From contig CAZYKR010000206.1 in NCBI GenBank assembly GCA_964648005.1, positions 1 through 8,088 of the forward strand: a DNA stretch of 8,088 nt, read 5' to 3'. Position 1 is the stretch's first letter; every line of letters starts with the position of its first letter. The notes below the pieces were generated by a model that had not been told where the DNA came from, did no database searches, and saw only the letters and a program-made list of their open reading frames with translations. A program made the position numbers and the translations under genes. Origin of the DNA: JAGQTE01 sp964648005 (GTDB lineage: Bacteria > Actinomycetota > Acidimicrobiia > Acidimicrobiales > Acidimicrobilacustridaceae). Of this stretch, positions 5,921 through 8,088 are shown piece after piece.

Positions 5921-6522
5921 TCAGTCGCGCACCTTGACCATGGCGGCCCGCACGACGCGCCCCTTCCAGGCGTAGCCGGTACGCATCGTCTCGACGACGA
6001 CGGGTTCTCCGCCGTCGCCAGGCTCGTGCAGCACGGCTTCGTGCAGCTCGGGGTCGAACGGGGCGCCGACCGGGTCGAGGCGTTCGAGACCGGACTTCTC
6101 GAGCACGTCGAGCAACGACCGGGCGATGGGCTCGACGTCGCTCGCCCCTTGGGCGATGGCGGCGTCGCACCCGTCGAGCACCGGGAGCAGTTCGGTGACG
6201 AGCTGCTCCGCCGCGCGCGCCACGCGCTCGGCGTGCTCCTTGGCGGAGCGCTTCTTGTAATTCTCGAAGTCGGCCTTCACCCGCATGAACGCCTCGCGGA
6301 ACTCGTCGCGCTCGGCGGCGAGGTCCGACCCACCGCGGCTGCCGCCGAGGACGGCCTCGTCGTCGGCGTGCAGCTCGGCCTCCGTGTCGCCGTCGAGGAC
6401 GGCAGCAGGGTTCTCCTCGGCGATCGCCGCCGCCTCGAGCAGCTCGTCGTCGTCGGGCAGCGGGGGTTCCGTCGCCGGGACGGGCGGCTCGTCCGCTGCC
6501 GCCCCGGCGCTGGTGTCGTCGC

Positions 6523-6526
<4 letters not shown>
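5921..6526 (-). CDS. grpE: Nucleotide exchange factor GrpE
   Basis: GrpE dimers open the DnaK nucleotide pocket to release ADP, resetting the chaperone cycle, and act as a thermosensor. The protein has 201 residues. Residues 1 to about 65 are acidic and rich in Ala, Pro and Glu, likely disordered. The long dimer helix carries DEFREAFMRVKADFENYKKR. The four-helix region follows with LLPVLDGCDAA. The C-terminal beta domain, which contacts DnaK, has LHEAVLHEP and TGYAWKGRVVRAAMVKV, the family's end signature. Length fits actinobacterial GrpE. It starts at a GTG whose last two bases are shared with the dnaK stop codon (GTGA, a four-base overlap), with only a weak GAGG about seven bases upstream, so translation is probably coupled to dnaK and gives a linked, lower supply of the cofactor. 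Confidence 0.96.

Positions 6527-8088
<1,562 letters not shown>

Noticed and set aside
4668..5975. 435-residue open frame on the plus strand opposite dnaJ
   Set aside because: It is fully antisense to the clear DnaJ coding sequence, its product has low-complexity composition and no family signature, and it has no credible ribosome binding site.

Overview
This is a compact, high-GC window (roughly 70% G+C) with no gene-free stretch longer than about 100 bases. The gene order dnaK-grpE-dnaJ-hspR, mycobacterial-type EgtD residues and frequent GTG starts point to an actinobacterium. A Thr-rich linker inside a membrane protein and the overall style are compatible with the class Acidimicrobiia, but that placement is inference.

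Left half, plus strand (1-4240): three genes. The first is the ergothioneine histidine methyltransferase EgtD. Its core is intact, but its reading frame is joined at the 5' side to a fragment of a Hanks-type Ser/Thr kinase N-lobe that runs to the window edge. Next is a small beta-barrel protein of the nitrobindin/THAP4 heme-binding (FABP-like) family. Third is an 830-residue membrane protein with an N-terminal membrane block, a degenerate kinase-like domain and a C-terminal LPG-synthase/flippase-type membrane domain (PF03706-like). The intergenic regions are about 100 and 43 bases and contain short direct repeats and a perfect 8-bp hairpin.

Right half, minus strand (8088-4288): the classical actinobacterial heat-shock chaperone operon. 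It holds dnaK (5' end beyond the window), grpE (4-base GTGA overlap with dnaK), dnaJ (77-base gap, very strong Shine-Dalgarno) and hspR (20-base gap, strong Shine-Dalgarno). DnaK, its nucleotide-exchange factor GrpE and its J-protein form the ATP-driven folding cycle. HspR is the MerR-type repressor that in studied actinobacteria shuts this operon off, using DnaK as co-repressor. The operator should lie upstream of dnaK, outside the window. The two halves converge at 4241-4287, where overlapping inverted repeats may serve as a two-way terminator.

The two observations most worth a second look are the kinase/EgtD junction near base 130 (real fusion, rearrangement scar or assembly chimera) and the catalytically dead kinase-like domain embedded in the flippase-type membrane protein. 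No mobile element, CRISPR array, tRNA or rRNA was seen, and most of the window is conserved housekeeping sequence.
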